From Larix sibirica (taxonomy: Eukaryota > Streptophyta > Pinopsida > Pinales > Pinaceae): a stretch of DNA of 10,655 nt. The stretch is from assembly GCA_004151065.3 (NCBI GenBank), contig NWUY0300003924.1:1-10655 (forward strand), read 5' to 3'. Under the pieces are notes generated by a model that did no database searches, had not been told where the DNA came from, and saw only the letters and a list, made by a program, of their open reading frames with translations. The first letter of the stretch is position 1. Each line of letters starts with the position of its first letter. Shown piece after piece: positions 1 to 7,995 of the stretch. The position numbers and the translations under genes were made by a program.

Positions 1-48
1 GCTAATAATGACAACAAACATGTGGAAATCTCCAAGAGAAGATTAGGT

Positions 49-395
49 ATTAAACTAAATTGGAGGCAAAAGGCAACCTAGGACCAACAAGTGTGGTGGG
101 TTTTAGAAATAAATATGGTAGAATGGTGTAGGGGCTTTCACAAACAATCATGTAGAAACTGAGGCCCTTCTTGAAGGAATGCAACTTGGCTTAAAACATG
201 GAATCCTTAATATAAAAGTAAACTTGGATTCAAAATTGATTATAGAATTATTGAACAATATAACCAAATAAGGTTCATGGTAACTTACAAAAAAGTAAGC
301 TTTGGCTAGGAAATTTTTAGAAAATCTAAATGCATCATACTCCCACATTTGAAGAACATCAAACAAGATCGTAGACTAGTAGTTGAATAGGGCAA
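49..395 (+). pseudogene. LINE RNase H domain remnant (RVT_3 type)
   Basis: Decayed RNase H domain of a plant non-LTR retrotransposon; in the intact element it would degrade the RNA strand of the RNA/DNA hybrid. Three reading frames together give the family order. At 49-60 the frame reads IKLN. From 60 it reads LEAKGNLGP followed by GFRNKYGRMV, matching the usual FDGASKGNPGP...RD..G segment. From about 133 another frame reads AFTNNHVETEALLEGMQLGL and then KVNLDSKLIIELLNN, matching the TNN.AE.xAL..GL and .DS..II segments. After 270 comes ALARKFLENLNASYSHI*RTSNKIVD, matching the F.H..R..N..AD end. The Glu of the second and the Asp of the third block survive, but the first block has lost its DGAS core. 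There are frameshifts near 60 and 130 and in-frame stops near 117, 270, 286, 346 and 380. The rest of the element would lie left of the window. The sequence differs clearly from the RNase H at 2422-3044, so this is a separate LINE lineage. Confidence 0.75.
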
Positions 396-1425
396 CAATA
401 TTGAGAAAAATGAAATATATGCTCAAGACCTTAATAAAGAAACCTTTGAACATGAGGGATATGAAGCCTTGTAAGGAGAAGTACTACTAAGCCCTAAATA
501 CTAAGACAAATTGGGAGATCCTCATGCTCGAATACCCTATTGTAACCTTAGGAAAAGTGGTATTTCTAAATACAATAAAGATTAATAATGGTTGCTTTTA
601 TGAGGAAATCTACTCCCTCATCCAAATCCAAAACAATTTGCATGTTAACATAGCCTTACATAAATGGAAAAAAATGATGCCAAGTTCCACCTCTATCAAC
701 TCCTAGGATGCCTATGTCTAGTGCTACTTACTTGTAGCTGTTAGTATTAGGTAGTTCAATTCTCATGGCACCAACCTCCATAGATCAATCTATGCCTAGA
801 GATCTAGGTCTTCCTCTCGAAAAACTACTAGCAACCTCAATCAAGCTTGAAAGATCATCCCCTACAAGTCTGTTCATGAAGGGGGTAATGATTCCAACTC
901 TCCCTATCCAAACTCCAAAACCTTGATAGAAAGCTTCCATCCTCATGGATCGAGCCTTGATAAGTAAATTCATTGGATCATGGCCTAATGCCATTACAAT
1001 GGATAAATGAATCTTGGAATGTTGGGCCTCAAATATGTAGGAACAACTCTCATTTTTTAATAGAATGCAATGATCAATGCTCATGGCAAGATTAATAAAT
1101 GTGGTTACTAACTTCAAATCCCCTTGTTAGGTCTATACTAAATATGTTTTTAGCATTGGTAAAGGTCACAAAGCTTATGGAAAACTTTTAGATTTTTGAG
1201 TTGTACTTTGAGCAATACTTTTTTGTGATCATATGTAAGTAAAACATTTTTGTAGTGAAAAATATGTAAATTTCTTATTTCTTTGTACTATCATCCCTTC
1301 AATATTTTTTTGAGTTAACGAAAAGTTGGTTTGGACCTTTCTTAGCCTATTTTTTAGACAAAATTACATAATTATTTTATTATTTATTATGAACTAAAAT
1401 CAATTAGGGAACCTAAATGCATAGG
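396..1425. other. Unassigned stretch with two short open frames
   Basis: I recognise no gene here. An open frame of 60 codons runs at 524-706 (+). One of 110 codons runs at 785-1117 (-) and contains FYQGFGVWIGRVGIITPFMN and a basic end SRGRPRSLGID. Neither matches a domain I know. The minus frame is the longer and has fairly mixed amino-acid content, so it could be an old transposon-coding fragment, but it has no partner domain nearby. From about 1140 the sequence becomes T-rich and non-coding in appearance. The left part may include the 3' untranslated tail of the LINE whose RNase H ends near 395. Confidence 0.4.
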
Positions 1426-1437
1426 AAAATGAGGTTT
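1426..1437. repeat. Left target-site duplication of the SINE
   Basis: AAAATGAGGTTT here matches AAATTGAGGTTT at 1665-1676 in 11 of 12 positions. The pair brackets exactly the tRNA-like head and the A-rich tail, as expected for target-primed insertion. Confidence 0.75.
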
Positions 1438-1664
1438 AACCTTTGAGGGCTAGATTGAGTGGTTGAGCTATGTGAATAGAAAATGGGCTCTCTCGGGGTC
1501 AAACCCTTGGGCTAGTTGCTTCTGTGTATGTGGGCCTCTCTTGATGTCCCTACCGAGTTAGACTACAATACTTCACATGGCCCACTTTACATTGGGCACC
1601 ATCCTTAGAATTAGGGGAAGTGCTTGAGGATTTCCTAAGATGTATTTTCCAAGGAAGAAAAAAG
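1438..1664 (+). mobile_element. tRNA-derived SINE, about 227 bp
   Basis: A short non-autonomous retroposon transcribed by RNA polymerase III and mobilised by LINE proteins in trans. Visible parts are a tRNA-like head with an A box (TAGATTGAGTGGTTGAGC, 1451-1468) and a B box (GGGTCAAACCC, 1496-1506; consensus GGTTCRANNCC). The A box begins 13 bases after the left duplication, its normal distance from the start of a tRNA-derived transcript. A tRNA-unrelated body follows at about 1507-1650, and an A-rich tail at about 1651-1664. An 11-of-12 matching duplication flanks it on both sides. The length is typical of plant SINEs. The single B-box mismatch and the one difference between the duplications suggest moderate age. 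I cannot assign it to a named family or decide which tRNA the head came from. Confidence 0.82.
1451..1506 (+). promoter_or_regulatory. Internal RNA polymerase III promoter (A and B boxes) of the SINE
   Basis: The A box is TAGATTGAGTGG (1451-1462), followed by TTGAGC. The B box is GGGTCAAACCC (1496-1506). The spacing is within that of tRNA genes and plant SINEs. The B box differs from consensus at one position (GGTTC read as GGGTC), which may weaken it. Confidence 0.75.
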
Positions 1665-1676
1665 AAATTGAGGTTT
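1665..1676. repeat. Right target-site duplication of the SINE
   Basis: AAATTGAGGTTT directly follows the A-rich tail and pairs with 1426-1437. Confidence 0.75.
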
Positions 1677-2156
1677 TATTCAAGTAGAAGGAAATACATA
1701 TTATATAGTGTATGTGGGCTTTGTTAGGTGGTAAGATGAAGGGGTTTTATATTCCCATCTAACTTCAAATCCTTCAAATATATGTTTGTTTCTTATGGTC
1801 ATCTCTCATGCAACTGATTTGTCTCACTGGTGTAAATAAGGCCTCCTCTACAAATAGGATTAGGTACAAGTCTTGGAAAATTTGGTGAAATAAATACCTT
1901 TAGTCACAATGTCTTAATTGAAGTGCTTTCAAACATAAAAAATGTTAAATATACATATCAAAGTTAACTACAATTCTTTGTAATATTTCCATAGTGGGAA
2001 AGACACTTGCTATAATGATAAATCAAAAAGAAAAAAAAAACTAGAGAGATTATATTGTGGTATTAAATATTGTTTGATATATTTTATTAGTTGATTAAAT
2101 TGAGACTAGTCAAAATTCTTATTATTCAAAAAATAAATTCAAATGTAATAGTATTA
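1677..2156. other. AT-rich non-coding stretch with an A tract
   Basis: No open frame or recognisable domain. An A tract at 2025-2040 (five A, one G, ten A) could be the tail of an old plus-strand retroposon, but I see no body that belongs to it. It is too far from the SINE, which already has its own tail and duplication. Confidence 0.4.
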
Positions 2157-2164
2157 TTTTTTTT
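2157..2164 (-). other. Possible poly(A) remnant of the LINE
   Basis: Eight T on the plus strand equal eight A at the downstream end of the minus-strand LINE, about 260 bases after its last stop codon. Such runs are common in AT-rich DNA, so this is only a candidate 3' boundary. Confidence 0.3.
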
Positions 2165-2421
2165 CCTTAAGTTAAAAATGTCTACTCATTTTACTAGTAA
2201 AAGGAGTACTTATATATAATGTCTTGAGAATTTTTGCATATTTGGCCCAATCATTTTTCAAAATGCTCATATTAGCTCATCAAAAGAAAACTTTGACTAA
2301 TTCAACTTCATGGAGTAGGGATTTGTCTAGATATCCACTGTTACATAAGAAAACATGAGAGATTTCCAAAAAACTATCACTCTATATAGCAGTCATATGG
2401 TTAAAACAAATTTCCATGATT

Positions 2422-3044
2422 CTAGACTAGATAAATCCGAGCACTTTGTAGGGATATCACGACTAAATCTTGCTCCATAGTAAACTTACCTCCAGGCTTG
2501 AGAACAACCCTTTCCGTCAAATGATTTGCTTCTTTGTTGAGTTCCTTGTAGATATGAGAGAGGGTAGTCTGTTGCATTTGAGATATGATCTCCTTTGTTG
2601 TATTCACCATTTCCTGCTGAGAGATATCCACTTGCTCACTATTTCCTATGATCCATTGAATGCACACCTGTGAGTCTCCAAAAATAACCAATTCTCTAAT
2701 TCCAATATACTAGGTTTTTTTAGTAATGTACACACAGCTACGAGTTTTACCCTATTGTTTGTGGAGTGGCCCAAACCAAGTATAAAAGATAGTTTATTTC
2801 CATTCAACATTTTAATCCAACCACATGATTTTCCAGGCCTTAGGTTACCCAATGAAGCACTACCAAAATATACACAAGGAATTGATAGATCGTACTTAGG
2901 ATGATTCAATACTATTAGATGATTCAATACTCTTGGAAATTCTGGCTTCTTGACACTTATTAGTGATGATCTGCTAGCCTTTAGTCCATAGAAAATTGAG
3001 TATATGTAGGTTTGTTTTTTGAAAGATACCTTCATTACAGGCAA
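2422..3044 (-). pseudogene. RNase H domain of the minus-strand LINE
   Basis: C-terminal RNase H of the LINE polyprotein. The upstream frame (3044-2646) contains YFGSASLGNLRPGKSCGWI and then LSFILGLGHSTNNRVKLVAV, matching the family blocks FDGAS.GNPGP.G.G and GLG..TNN.AEL.A. The frame shifts between about 2720 and 2690. The downstream frame (2691-2422) then gives VIFGDSQVCIQWI, an amphipathic stretch, LSHIYKELNKEANHLTE and VLKPGG. These match .GDS..I..WI, the HI.RE.N..AD.L block and the usual short tail. The first catalytic Asp is replaced (FDG reads as FGS, 2845-2870), the Glu of TNN.AE reads as Lys, and the late AD reads as AN. The Asp of GDS (2671-2679) remains. The stop at 2422-2424 is probably the original end of the long LINE open reading frame. 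Confidence 0.82.
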
Positions 3045-3530
3045 GCCAGGTTGGCCAAATTATTTCCAGAGCCAATAATTCCCCCCCTCTTCCATTGAGT
3101 TGAGCCAAAATTGAAGTGCTTCGTTGATTTTGTTACCCGCCTATATCAAATGGGATTTGGAAAGTTTCCTCCAAATTTCCTAGATTGCCTTGGAGAATTG
3201 ACAACGAAAGAAATAAATGAGCTGTAGTTTCATCCTCTTCCCTACAAAGAATGCACTGAGTTAGTCCCTTCCAACTTATTCGTCTTAACATGTCCCATGT
3301 AAGGACTGATTTTTTAAGTGTTAACCCGGTATGGAATATAATTTTTGGGGAAGCTTGTACTTTCTATAGATGCTTCCACCACCAGAGATTGTCAACCGTT
3401 ATTCCTGGGCGTAGCATGCGATATCCCAATTTTACATTGTACTTGCCATTTTTTGTGTTTCCTTCCCAAAGTAATTCATCCTTATCATCTCTCAGAATAA
3501 TGCTATCCTATAGAAGCGAGTTTGTATAAG
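3045..3530 (-). pseudogene. zf-RVT (Zn-binding post-RT) region of the LINE
   Basis: Region between the reverse transcriptase and RNase H of plant LINEs. The minus strand reads DDKDELLWEGNTKNGKYNVK and then LGYRMLRPG, which corresponds to the .DE.iW..s.nG.FsVKsaY..l block. WWWKHL follows near 3368-3388, then SPKIIFHTGLTLKKSVLTWD, and finally CILCREEDETTAHLFL at about 3207-3254. The two Cys and the His of the zinc-binding C..C......HLF motif are kept. The last expected Cys is replaced (SLS after HLFL). A stop interrupts the WWWKHL segment and the frame breaks again below about 3150. The role of this domain in retrotransposition is not well known; its presence supports the plant L1-like assignment. 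Confidence 0.78.
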
Positions 3531-3539
3531 TGGTCCAAT

Positions 3540-4288
3540 AATTTCCTTCGATGCCATGTAGCACGATGTCTTGAGCAAAGGCCCACTATTGTACACCATT
3601 GACATTGCATATGGAAATTTGATTGAGGTAGTACAAGTTGTGATTTATGAATGCATCAAATAGTTGGATTAGCATTGAGTATCCAACAGGGATTACTGCT
3701 AACTATCCATTCCCATCCTAATTTTGATGCCATTACCCACCTTCCAACATAATTTGTCAGTTATAAACTATGTAGAGAGAATGAGGGACTTCCAAAAATT
3801 TGATCCTCCTTGGTGTTTTTTATTGGGTTTCTCAACCAATCCTAAAGTGTAGTAGGAGTAATATATTTATGTATCATTATCTCTTGCCAAATTCCTTTTC
3901 TGTTGATTAATTTCCAAGTTCCTTTTGCTACTAGTGCTTTTCCAAAAAATTGTAGATGCTTTATTCCCCAACCACCAATTTCCTTCAGTTTGTCCATGTA
4001 TCCCAAGCCACCAACACTGTTCCTCATGTCCAATCCTCCTTTCCAATGATATTTGAGAAATCATTGTCCAACCTGAGATATTGTATGAATAGGTATGGCT
4101 GCAAACGCCATCCAATAGATAGGGATGGCTTGGAGGAAACTTTTGATGAGTGTCTTTCTTCCTACTTAAGAGATCCAACGATGAGTCCAACAGTTTGTCC
4201 TTTCCTTTTCCAATATATCAACCAAGTCCAATTTCTAATCCCATACTTGTTTGGCTTCAAATGAAAACCCAAATAAATAAGAGTTGAA
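3540..4288 (-). pseudogene. Thumb/connection region after the LINE reverse transcriptase
   Basis: Several frames of the minus strand give the conserved segment that follows plant LINE reverse transcriptase. In order they are WISLVGRKTLIKSFLQAIPI with YWMAF, a FLKYHWKGG segment, then GGLGYMDKLKEIGGWGIKHL and FFGKALVAKGTWKLINRKGI at about 4033-3870, and FWKSLI with LCWKVGNGIKIRMG at about 3810-3690. These match the family blocks .GR.TLIKSVL..IP.Y.M, W.GGLGI..L..FN.ALL.KW.WRL and WKVGNG..I. At least two frameshifts and several stops separate the pieces. Beyond the WKVGNG block, 3690-3540 is poorly conserved but still in place before zf-RVT. Confidence 0.75.
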
Positions 4289-5640
4289 TCAAACTCCGAA
4301 ACATTGAAACTGTAGGATTCTTATAATCATCTCCCCATGGAATTGGGGAACATAGTTAACACGAATAAATGATTTAGATTTATTGATTTCCATTCTTGAA
4401 GCCTTGCAAACAATATCTAATGTAGTTGATAGAGATTTTTCTTCCCCAATAGTTCCATTTCCAAAGACGAGAATATCATCTAGAAACATTAGATGGGTTA
4501 TATGTGTGGAGGGGACGAGTTTTATCCCTTTAATATTTCAATATTGAAATCAAATAGTAACATACTTCAGGGTCCTTGGGCCACCAAAAGGAAGAGGAGG
4601 GGGGAGAGTCCGCATCCTTGACAAAGACTTCAAGATATAGGGAAGAAAGGATAGGTCGAGCCATTGATAAGGATATTGAAATAGGGATAGGAGATACACA
4701 CATCAATCCATTTAATGAATGGAAAGGATATATTGACATGGATCAAAATCATGTGTAGGTAAATTTAATTGACATGATCAAATGCTTTAGAGAGGTTAAT
4801 TTTAGATATAAAAAGTGTGCTTGTCCAGGTTTGAACCATGTGCAAGGCTTCTTGTGATGAGTTGGTGGCATCTTCTATGTCCCACCCATGCAAGAAGTCC
4901 ATTTGCTCATGAGAGATATGGGTAGAGAATAGGGGCTTAAATCAACATGCAACAATAGAGGGGATGATTTTGTACACACAATTGCAAAGGGAGATAGGGT
5001 GTGAAGACTCAAACCTAGCAGGATTTGATACCTTTGGGATAAATTCTAGGAAAGTAGAGTTTAATGTTGATAAGATTTTCCCTTCATGTCTTTTGTAGTT
5101 CACCAAACAGAGTATGTCCCCATGGGTAATATCCTAGAATCCCTTAAATAATTCCATAGGGAAACCATCAGTTCCTTGAGATTTATCCCATTGAAGCAGG
5201 AAAATAGTAGCCTTGAGCTCTGAGGGTGTGACTAGGGCATTTAGAGCTATGTTATCTTCTTCCCCAATCCATTTTGGGAAAGCAATTTCCATTGTGATAA
5301 TGCTTCACAAATATTCCCCATTAGGTTGGGTGTAGAGATCTTTGAAATGAGCGACTACTTATGAACTTATATCATGAAAGTTATCACATTGAATTCCCCT
5401 GTGATCAATTATCAACCAGATTGCATTGTGTGCTTTATGGGTTGATGCTTGCTTATGGAAGAAATAAGTGATCCTATCCCCTTCTCTTAACCAAATAGCC
5501 CTGATTTTCATCCTCCATTGAGCCTCGTCCCAAGCCAATAGGAAAGCTTGCGTGGTTTCCAAAAGATTTAATTCGTCCAAGTTCTCAAGTGAGGGAGTAG
5601 AAGAACTTACCTGGTTGTAAAGGACCAAAAACTCCCCTTC
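4289..5640 (-). pseudogene. LINE reverse transcriptase domain (RVT_1), inactivated
   Basis: The domain that copies LINE RNA into DNA at the nicked target. Upstream, the frame 5628-5359 reads IRAIWLREGDRITYFFHKQA, the WL.EGD.NT.FFH block before the fingers. Then DKSQGTDGFPMELFK (5190-5150) matches the DKSPGPDGF motif, and PISLCNCVYKII (4999-4961) matches the RPISLCN..YKI block. FISKINLSKAFDHVN (4810-4768) is motif A with the catalytic first Asp changed to Asn. CQGCGLSPLLFL (4626-4591) is motif B (RQGDPLSPLLF). MFLDDILVFGNG (4489-4454) is motif C with both Asp kept, followed by KASRMEINKSKS. Frameshifts lie between motifs B and C and between the PISLCN block and the fingers, with several stops. 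The missing motif A Asp alone would abolish polymerisation. Confidence 0.88.
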
Positions 5641-5689
5641 AATCTTAAGTAGATAATTTGTAGTGTTTCCAAAGTGATCCTAACACCAC

Positions 5690-6540
5690 TTGGACACTTC
5701 CTTCGTGTGAGCAAGATTTCTTTGAAAATGTGTCATTATATATCCCTGATCAAGAGAATATGACCGCCATGCATAAGTGATACTCTATACATAATCTTGA
5801 AAGTTCAACCAGTGAGGATTAAATTTAAATGGTGCAGAATGATGGGGAGGACTCCCTGCCATATTTAGAATGATTGCAACATGGTTCAATCCTCCGGGGG
5901 ATGAATCTCTAATTGGTATATTCGAAATATGTCCAATTGAATTTTCTTTATTAGGAATCTATCTAGTCTCTTATCGATATACTCACCCCCTTTACGTTTG
6001 CTGCTCTAGGTTCTACATTGATCATCAACTTTTGCTTGAAAATATCCAAAAATTAATTCGCTAGTGGGTTTGACTGGGCATTCAGGCACCATTTTTCTGT
6101 TCCCAAGGTGATGAGATTTAGGTCACCCCTACAATGAGAGCAAGAGAGTCCAACATATCTATGTCCACTAAGTCCTACCAAAACATCAGTTTATCATGCA
6201 AGGGCCCATATACAATGAGAAGGTCTATTATGCCATTTGTCTCTTGTGAGGACAAAGAGACCATGATGCAATTGTTAAGCTTAATACTATTGATTAGATT
6301 AAATTCCCCTTTCTCGGCCATGACTAGGCCTTGTGATAAGTTCGTTGTACCAATACATTCAATATTCCACTAAGGGAGATATTTCTTGAGTGCAATTGTA
6401 CACATTTGATTAGAAATCATGGTTTGTTGAATGAAGAGTATATTGGGTTTATGAAAAAAAATGAAACACTTTAGGGATCTCATCTTAGGGGTGAATCCTA
6501 AGCCTTTATTGTTGATGGACACCAATTTAATTTTGAAAAT
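5690..6540 (-). pseudogene. AP-type endonuclease domain of the LINE, inactivated
   Basis: The endonuclease that nicks the target to prime reverse transcription. The minus strand begins KLVSINNKGLGFTPKMRSLK (6527 downward), matching the L.SWN.RGL..P.K...LK start, then HKPNILFIQQTM (about 6450-6418). The usual QET reads QQT, so the metal-binding Glu is lost. Next come GLVMAEKGEF (weak) and DLNLIT at 6108-6127 after a one-base frame slip. IDKRLDRFLI (5977-5951) follows, then GLNHVAIILNM (about 5889-5860), where the family has SDH; here it reads LNH, so the catalytic Asp is lost. SAPFKFNPHWLNFQDYV (about 5840-5790) matches the PF.FN..WL segment that leads to the reverse transcriptase. WN at the start also reads IN. 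The domain is recognisable from end to end but cannot be active. Confidence 0.85.
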
Positions 6541-6599
6541 TCCTTATGTGCTCCCAATGCTCTAAGCATCCCAGTAATAGGTTTTTATCTTCCATGTTG

Positions 6600-7089
6600 A
6601 AATTCAATGACATATTGAGGAATATATTTATCTATGTTTTAAATATGCCATGCCTTTTTCTTTTTAGAGGCTCCATAATGAATCATTTCCATGCCTCCCA
6701 TGGAGGTGAGTGAGGAGGTCTTTTGTAATGAATTTCCTTTAGAACTGGTGTGGTATCTATTCCCTGATCGAGCCAATACTGAGAAGGAAGATGTATTAGA
6801 AGGGCGGGGTGTCATGAAAGCTTCAAGGATGGCATGGATATCACCCTCCTCTTTGTCAATTTGGATGTGTGGAGGTGAGATACGAGATGACATGGGAGAA
6901 GGGGTAGTGGGCTGGGTAGTCAGGGAAGGATGGAAAGATGGAAATGGGGTAGGGTTGGAGGGTGAGGGGGGAAAGTTAACTAGATCATGGATAGTTGAGG
7001 TTGGTATTATCGATTTAGATATGAGGGCTTCCCATATAAGCAATTCCTTCAATTTCTTAAGGGATCTAGAAAATTTTCTAGAGAGCTAG
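6600..7089 (-). pseudogene. Proline-rich LINE linker after the zinc knuckle (ORF1 C-terminus)
   Basis: An open minus-strand frame of 137 codons from its first Met at 7052, extending in frame to 7089. It starts with a basic and leucine-rich part (KLKELLIWEAL), has a long Pro/Ser/Thr-rich middle (about residues 25-65), then SNTSSFSVLARSGNRY and a lysine-rich end SKKKKAW. A low-complexity Pro/Ser linker with an NSFSVL-like motif is usual between the zinc knuckle of plant LINE ORF1 and the endonuclease. Its position directly upstream of the endonuclease at 6540 fits. It holds no domain, so the assignment rests on place and composition. The opposite strand is also open at 6691-7089; I treat that as a shadow because it matches nothing and the minus frame continues into the LINE. 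Confidence 0.6.
7065..7082. repeat. Perfect 18-bp palindrome
   Basis: TCTAGAAAATTTTCTAGA equals its own reverse complement. It lies at the right end of the recognisable minus-strand LINE. It may be chance in AT-rich DNA or mark a junction. Confidence 0.6.
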
Positions 7090-7137
7090 ATTTATGGGTC
7101 ACCTATGTAAAGTCTAATGTAGATTTAGTAGACTAGA

Positions 7138-7263
7138 GTGGGGGGCATGTTGTTATTCTTGATACCTGGTTAAAAACATTGAAGGGGGATTGGTGCTCAC
7201 TTCAAGTCAAGTGTAAAGGGGGGAATGTTCGGTTAATCTTGACTTGGTTAAAAAATGATTGAA
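7138..7263 (+). repeat. Two diverged direct repeats of about 46-51 bp
   Basis: Copy one at 7138-7183 and copy two at 7213-7263 share the order G-run, ATGTT, T(A)TTCTTGA or TAATCTTGA, CTTGGTTAAAAA or CCTGGTTAAAAA, and ATTGAA, offset by 78 bases. Each starts with a purine tract followed by TGTT, so the duplication includes the putative LTR start. Confidence 0.65.
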
Positions 7264-7335
7264 CATAACATTTATGGGCCCATGGTTTTGGGTAACCCAT
7301 GGTATTTTCCCATTGTATTAGCATGTAATGAAGCC

Positions 7336-7343
7336 TATTTAAA
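7336..7343 (+). promoter_or_regulatory. TATA-like box in the LTR-like fragment
   Basis: TATTTAAA within AGCCTATTTAAAGGCT, whose five-base ends are complementary. Such boxes are common in LTR promoters of plants. No transcript evidence can be had from sequence. Confidence 0.35.
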
Positions 7344-7641
7344 GGCTTGAAGAACTCCATTGTAAAATGGGCCTGGATGTGAGCCATAAATGCTTACTTG
7401 GTCGCCTTGGCCAGATTTGGTCAAGACTCTGAATGCAATGTTCGAGGTGGAGAATCGAAGGTGTTTAGGATTGCATCAAAATATTTATTTGCAAGCTCAA
7501 GAAATCATTGTATGGCCTAAAACGTGAGCAGGAAATGGTACAAGATGTGTGATTCCTTCATGGAAAGCCAGATTCTACAAGAAGTGAGTATAACCATTGT
7601 GTTTATAGTATAGTCATTATCTTGGTCACTAGTTACAAAAT

Positions 7642-7738
7642 GGGTGATAAGTGACTAAAAAAAGACAATAAATCAAAGATAAATGACTAAAATTGAGGCA
7701 GTGACCACTGGTCATAAATTAGTAGTCACTTACCACCC
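7642..7738. repeat. Imperfect inverted repeat around a 60-base loop
   Basis: GGGTGATAAGTGACTAA (7642-7658) pairs with TTAGTAGTCACTTACCACCC (7719-7738), allowing three extra bases and one mismatch. Within the loop TGACCA-C-TGGTCA (7702-7714) is a second, short palindrome. Together they could fold into a cruciform or hairpin. Confidence 0.55.
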
Positions 7739-7936
7739 GATTAAATTGGTCATTTATCACTTAGTCATAAATTGCTTGAATTTCTTCATGAGTTTGTCAT
7801 TTATTTAGTTAATAATTTGGTCATTAATTGTTGCTATTTGGTCATTAATTATCACTATTTTGTCAATTATTTTATCATTAATTGTCAATATTTGGTAGTA
7901 CATTTAGTCATTTATTTGGTCATTAATTGTAGTGGA

Positions 7937-7995
7937 GATTAGAGCCATTAATCACAAATTTGTTACTATGATTAGAGCCATTAATCACAAATTTG
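7937..7995 (+). repeat. Identical 26-bp direct repeat, offset 33
   Basis: GATTAGAGCCATTAATCACAAATTTG stands at 7937-7962 and again unchanged at 7970-7995, separated by seven bases. The perfect identity inside a diverged block suggests a recent local duplication. Confidence 0.85.

Larger units (their letters stand above)
2157..7089 (-). mobile_element. Degenerate L1-like LINE, minus strand
   Basis: A long non-LTR retrotransposon remnant read from right to left. In order it shows the ORF1 proline-rich linker (7089-6600), AP-type endonuclease (6540-5690), reverse transcriptase (5640-4289), thumb/connection region (4288-3540), zf-RVT (3530-3045) and RNase H (3044-2422). This domain order is that of plant L1-like elements carrying an RNase H. 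The right end lacks DUF4283 and zinc knuckle, so the element is 5'-incomplete on this strand. The left limit is uncertain. An eight-base T run at 2157-2164 would be a short poly(A) on the coding strand and is my best guess for the 3' end. Frameshifts and stops occur in every domain and several catalytic residues are replaced, so it cannot be autonomous. I did not find a convincing target-site duplication. Confidence 0.85.
7138..7600 (+). mobile_element. LTR-like fragment, boundaries uncertain
   Basis: Non-coding stretch with LTR-like features in plus orientation. A purine tract directly before TGTTG (7139-7149) looks like a polypurine tract next to an LTR 5' end. The same arrangement recurs at 7215-7228 (AAAGGGGGGAA then TGTTC). 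A TATA-like TATTTAAA sits at 7336-7343 inside GCCTATTTAAAGGC, about 110 bases after the second TG, as in plant LTR promoters. I could not place the 3' end or a target-site duplication, and no gag or pol from the same element is visible. It could be a truncated LTR or, less likely, part of a LINE 5' region. Confidence 0.35.

Noticed and set aside
1448-1510. Functional tRNA gene
   Set aside because: Only the A and B boxes are present; the acceptor stem cannot close and no proper anticodon arm is evident. The flanking duplication and tail fit a SINE.
2143-2149. ATGTAAT as a firm target-site duplication with 9922-9928
   Set aside because: Seven bases in AT-rich DNA are expected by chance, it does not directly abut the T run, and similar words occur elsewhere (for example near 7118).
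3290-4264. Plus-strand open frames at 3290-3529 and 3956-4264
   Set aside because: They lie opposite clearly recognisable LINE zf-RVT and thumb sequence on the minus strand.
5870-6373. Plus-strand open frames at 5870-6064 and 6134-6373
   Set aside because: They are antisense shadows of the endonuclease domain.
7065-7082. Perfect palindrome as a protein-binding operator
   Set aside because: It lies in decayed LINE coding sequence with no gene nearby; TCTAGA and AAATTT words make such palindromes likely by chance.
6691-7089. 132-codon plus-strand open frame as a Gly/Glu-rich protein
   Set aside because: It is the complement of the proline-rich LINE linker frame, matches no family, and its composition follows from the opposite strand.
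7202-7387. 61-codon minus-strand open frame
   Set aside because: No domain match; it crosses the LTR-like TATA region and one of the two direct repeats, so coding is unlikely.
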